From contig JAJVHZ010000001.1 of the NCBI GenBank assembly GCA_022072255.1, positions 15,163 to 79,162 of the forward strand: a stretch of 64,000 nt of DNA, in the 5' to 3' direction. The position numbers and the translations under genes are program-made. Shown here in pieces: positions 61,549 to 64,000 of this stretch. Source of the stretch: Gammaproteobacteria bacterium (GTDB lineage Bacteria; Pseudomonadota; Gammaproteobacteria; JAJPIJ01). The notes below the pieces were generated by a model, which saw only the letters and a program-made list of their open reading frames with translations, did not search any database and was not told where the DNA came from. The stretch's first letter is position 1. Each line of letters opens with the position of its first letter.

Positions 61549-62694
61549 CTATCCGGTAGTGAAGCTCTGCCGGGGCCGCTGCATCACCATCACCTGCAGG
61601 TCGATCGTGCGGCCCCGCCGCACGATCGTCAGCCGCGCGGCCGTCCCGGGTTGCAGGCGTGAGACGAGACTCAGCTCGTGGCTGGCGCTCTGCACGGCCT
61701 CGCCATTGACGTGGGTGATGACGTCGTAGGGCTGCACGCCTGCGTCGTCCGCCGGGCCGTTCATCACCACGCCCTTGACGATGGCGCCGCCGCTGCCGGG
61801 GATCCCGAGGGCCGCGCGCGCCTCCGGCGTGAGGTCGTAGGACTCCACACCGAGCCAGCCGCGCACGACCTTGCCGTTGCGGATGATGCTGTCCATGACC
61901 TCGCGCGCCATGTTGACGGGGACGGCGAATCCGATGCCCTGGGATCCGCCGGTGCGGGACATGATCGCCGTATTTATCCCCACCAGCTCGCCGCGCACGT
62001 TCACCAGCGCGCCGCCGGAATTCCCCGGATTGATGGCCGCATCGGTCTGTATGAAATTCTCGAAGGTATTGATGCCGACACGGTTGCGTCCGGTGGCGCT
62101 GACGATTCCCTGGGTCACCGTCTGGCCGACCCCGAAGGGGTTGCCGATGGCCAGCACGATGTCACCGACCCTCAGGGCGTCGGAATCGCTGACGCTCACG
62201 GTGGGCAGGCCGGAAATCTCGGTGCGGATCACGGCCAGATCCGTATCGGGATCCGAGCCGACCAGCCTCCCGCGCGCCGAACGGCCATCGTGCAGCGCAA
62301 CCTCGATGGCATCTGCGCCGGCCACCACGTGGTGATTGGTGAGGACGTATCCGGCGGCGTCGACGACCACCCCGGAGCCGAGGCTCGTCTCGCGGCGCAG
62401 CGTCGGATTATCGGGCAGGTACTCGCCGAAGAAGCGCCTGAACAACGGGTCGTTGAACAGGGGATTCTGCTCGCGATTGACGTACCGGCTCGTATAGATG
62501 TTGACCACCCCCGGGGCCGCGGCGGCAACCGCCACGGAGTAGGTGCCGCGCGGAGGCTGCCCGCCGCCGGCCGGGTCGGCGCCCTGGACCAGTCCGGCCA
62601 TCCACTGCGGCCGGACGAGCAGTATCAGGAATGCCGCCGCCAGCCCGGCGGTGACCGATTGCAGCAAAAACTTGATCCAGCTCGGCACGCTCAT
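61549..62694 (-). CDS. degS: DegS/AlgW-like membrane-anchored serine protease
   Basis: DegS-type proteases sense misfolded outer-membrane proteins through a PDZ domain and start sigma-E release. The 381-residue protein has one N-terminal helix (LLQSVTAGLAAAFLILLV), a trypsin-like domain with the triad His in VLTNHHVVAGAD, Asp in DPDTDLAVIRT and Ser in INPGNSGGALVNVRG, and a single C-terminal PDZ domain (AIVKGVVMNGPADDAGVQPY). A single PDZ domain and the membrane anchor favour DegS over DegP. It is divergent from petA. Confidence 0.93.
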   Translation of the reverse strand: MSVPSWIKFLLQSVTAGLAAAFLILLVRPQWMAGLVQGADPAGGGQPPRGTYSVAVAAAAPGVVNIYTSRYVNREQNPLFNDPLFRRFFGEYLPDNPTLRRETSLGSGVVVDAAGYVLTNHHVVAGADAIEVALHDGRSARGRLVGSDPDTDLAVIRTEISGLPTVSVSDSDALRVGDIVLAIGNPFGVGQTVTQGIVSATGRNRVGINTFENFIQTDAAINPGNSGGALVNVRGELVGINTAIMSRTGGSQGIGFAVPVNMAREVMDSIIRNGKVVRGWLGVESYDLTPEARAALGIPGSGGAIVKGVVMNGPADDAGVQPYDVITHVNGEAVQSASHELSLVSRLQPGTAARLTIVRRGRTIDLQVMVMQRPRQSFTTG

Positions 62695-62732
62695 GTTCGA
62701 ATTCGCTAGATTTCAAGGACGACTTGACGCCG

Positions 62733-62759
62733 TTGGATTGGCGAGGATTTTGTTATACT
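62733..62759 (+). promoter_or_regulatory. Putative promoter of the petABC operon
   Basis: TATACT (62754-62759) is preceded by TG one base before it, giving an extended -10 (TGTTATACT). A -35-like TTGGAT is at 62733-62738, 15 bases away. A better TTGACG at 62724 is too far. It lies about 72 bases before the petA start. Confidence 0.5.
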
Positions 62760-62831
62760 TGCGGCAAATGATGCAATGCCGGATCCGGTTCCACCCGGGG
62801 TCGCCGCATTATCCGTTCAGGGGGAAACAGC

Positions 62832-63425
62832 ATGAGTGACGATGTGGATAAGGACCGCCGTCGGTTCTTGACCGTGACTGCCAGTGCGGTGGGCGGCGCG
62901 GGGGTGGTGGCGGCAGCGGTGCCGTTCGTGGCGTATCTCGAGCCCAGTGCCCGGACGAAGGCGATTGGCGGCCCGGTCGAGGTCGATATCAGCAAGCTGC
63001 AGCCCGGCGAGAAGATGATCGCCAAGTGGCGCGGGAAGCCGGTGTGGATACTGCGTCGCACCGAGGAGATGGTCGAGGCTGTCAAGGAGCTGGACGACCG
63101 GGTGGTCGATCCGAACTCCGACAACTCCGAACAGCCCGCGTACGCCAAGAACGAGCTGCGGTCGCGCAAGCCGGAATACCTGGTCGTCGAGGGTCTGTGC
63201 ACACACCTCGGGTGCTCACCGAACCTCGTCCCGGCGGGCGCGCCGGATGCCCCTGAGGCGGGCTGGAAGGGCGGTTTTCTCTGTCCGTGTCACGGCTCGA
63301 AGTTCGATCTGGCCGCGCGCGTGTATGTCGGCATGCCGGCCCCGACCAACCTGCCCATTCCCCGGCATCAGTACCTCAGCGACACGCGCCTGCTCATCGG
63401 CGCCGATGAGGAGAACCCGGCATGA
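62832..63425 (+). CDS. petA: Ubiquinol-cytochrome c reductase Rieske iron-sulfur subunit
   Basis: This is the [2Fe-2S] subunit of cytochrome bc1, which takes electrons from ubiquinol. The 197-residue protein has a twin-arginine-type signal/anchor (DKDRRRFLTVTASAVGG), and the cluster-binding CTHLGCSPNL and CPCHGSKFD, each with Cys and His ligands. AGGGGGAA lies upstream. Its stop overlaps the petB start (ATGA at 63422-63425). Confidence 0.97.
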   Translation: MSDDVDKDRRRFLTVTASAVGGAGVVAAAVPFVAYLEPSARTKAIGGPVEVDISKLQPGEKMIAKWRGKPVWILRRTEEMVEAVKELDDRVVDPNSDNSEQPAYAKNELRSRKPEYLVVEGLCTHLGCSPNLVPAGAPDAPEAGWKGGFLCPCHGSKFDLAARVYVGMPAPTNLPIPRHQYLSDTRLLIGADEENPA

Positions 63426-64000
63426 AGGCCCTGAGCAAACCCTGGTACGTGGCGACCCTGGAGTGGGTCGATGCCCGCTTCCCGCTCACCAAGATGTGGG
63501 ACGAGCACCTGGCCAAGTACTACGCGCCCAAGAATTTCAATTTCTGGTACTACTTCGGTTCGCTGGCGCTGCTGGTGCTGGTGATCCAGATCGGCACCGG
63601 CATCTGGCTGACGATGAATTACAAGCCCGATGCCGAACGCGCCTTCGAGTCCGTCGAGTACATCATGCGCGACGTCGAATGGGGCTGGTTCATCCGCTAC
63701 ATGCACTCCACCGGCGCCTCGGCGTTCTTCGTGGTGGTCTATCTCCACATGTTCAGGGGGATGATGTACGGCTCCTACCGGACTCCGCGGGAGCTCATCT
63801 GGCTCATCGGCATCCTCATCTACCTGACGCTGATGGGTGAGGCGTTCTTCGGCTATCTGCTTCCGTGGGGGCAGATGTCCTTCTGGGGCGCCAAGGTCAT
63901 CGTCAGCCTCTTCGGCGCCATTCCGGTGATCGGCGAGTGGCTCTCGACGCTGGTTCGCGGCGACTTCGGCATCAGCGACGTGACGCTGAATCGCTTCTTC
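63422..64000 (+). CDS. petB: Cytochrome b subunit of bc1 complex (5' part, runs off the window)
   Basis: Cytochrome b holds two hemes and the quinone sites in the membrane. The visible 193 residues include the first helices and a heme-ligand His pair (RYMHSTGASAFFVVVYLHMF), and the conserved GYLLPWGQMSFWGAKV near residue 145. The gene is cut by the right edge; petC (cytochrome c1) is expected beyond it. It starts in the 4-base overlap with petA. Confidence 0.96.
   Translation, partial: MKALSKPWYVATLEWVDARFPLTKMWDEHLAKYYAPKNFNFWYYFGSLALLVLVIQIGTGIWLTMNYKPDAERAFESVEYIMRDVEWGWFIRYMHSTGASAFFVVVYLHMFRGMMYGSYRTPRELIWLIGILIYLTLMGEAFFGYLLPWGQMSFWGAKVIVSLFGAIPVIGEWLSTLVRGDFGISDVTLNRFF

Noticed and set aside
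62724-62759. TTGACG as the -35 box of the petA promoter
   Set aside because: It is 24 bases from TATACT, too far for sigma-70. TTGGAT at 15 bases with an extended -10 is the better, still tentative, reading.

Overview
The window is a contiguous piece of a high-GC gammaproteobacterial chromosome. The gene orders ruvC-ruvA-ruvB-ybgC-tolQRAB-pal-cpoB, queA-tgt-yajC-secD-secF and mlaFEDCB-ibaG-murA-hisG-hisD-hisC-(degS)-petA-petB are typical of Gammaproteobacteria. Orphan soxY and soxZ, a pyrophosphate-dependent phosphofructokinase next to a membrane H+-pyrophosphatase, and a cytochrome bc1 operon suggest a sulfur-oxidising, probably chemolithotrophic member (Chromatiales or Ectothiorhodospiraceae-like). 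That placement is inference. No phage, IS element or CRISPR array was seen.

Layout. Positions 1-128 hold the 3' end of an unknown plus-strand gene. From 177 to 11810 genes run leftward: queC, queE, cpoB, pal, tolB, tolA, tolR, tolQ, ybgC, a repeat-filled ORF, ruvB, ruvA, ruvC, yebC and an alpha/beta hydrolase. A plus-strand DEDDh exonuclease (11925-12458) faces nadA, an NrtR-like Nudix regulator, aspS and fmdB (12480-17020, minus). tRNA-Lys (17200-17275) follows. Then come a 1,553-residue PAS/GAF/GGDEF/EAL protein, a GGDEF protein, soxZ, soxY and bepA (17325-25786, minus). The plus-strand pair PPi-PFK and H+-PPase (25968-29512) ends in a clear terminator. Next are a CinA-like protein, a lipoprotein, a secreted protein and a GMC oxidoreductase pair. 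A three-gene plus-strand signalling cluster follows (35370-42516): a giant hybrid kinase, a REC-EAL protein and a REC-HATPase protein. A putative molybdenum carrier, tRNA-Leu and a 1-Cys peroxiredoxin lie at 42559-43954. From 44422 to the right edge almost everything is plus-strand housekeeping: queA-tgt-yajC-secDF, sirB2-like, pdxB, purT, gloA, mlaFEDCB, ibaG, murA, hisGDC and petAB. The two minus-strand exceptions are a DUF4399 gene and a degS-like protease.

How the genes work together. The window covers envelope integrity (Tol-Pal, CpoB, Mla, BepA, DegS-like protease, SecDF-YajC, MurA), queuosine synthesis and insertion (queC, queE, queA, tgt, split over two loci), Holliday-junction processing (RuvABC), NAD synthesis with its probable regulator (nadA plus NrtR-like), PPi-linked energy conservation (PPi-PFK plus H+-PPase), sulfur-carrier proteins (SoxYZ) and electron transport (bc1). 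It carries a heavy cyclic-di-GMP load: one intact diguanylate cyclase, one EAL protein with a degraded GGDEF site and one response-regulator phosphodiesterase.

The most unusual parts are two. First, an in-frame repeat array between ruvB and ybgC keeps one reading frame open from the ruvB stop to the ybgC start, with stop/start overlaps at both ends. Second, the hybrid kinase, REC-EAL and REC-anti-sigma-like ATPase cluster is unusual. Several coding genes (cpoB, tolA) also contain recent in-frame tandem duplications.
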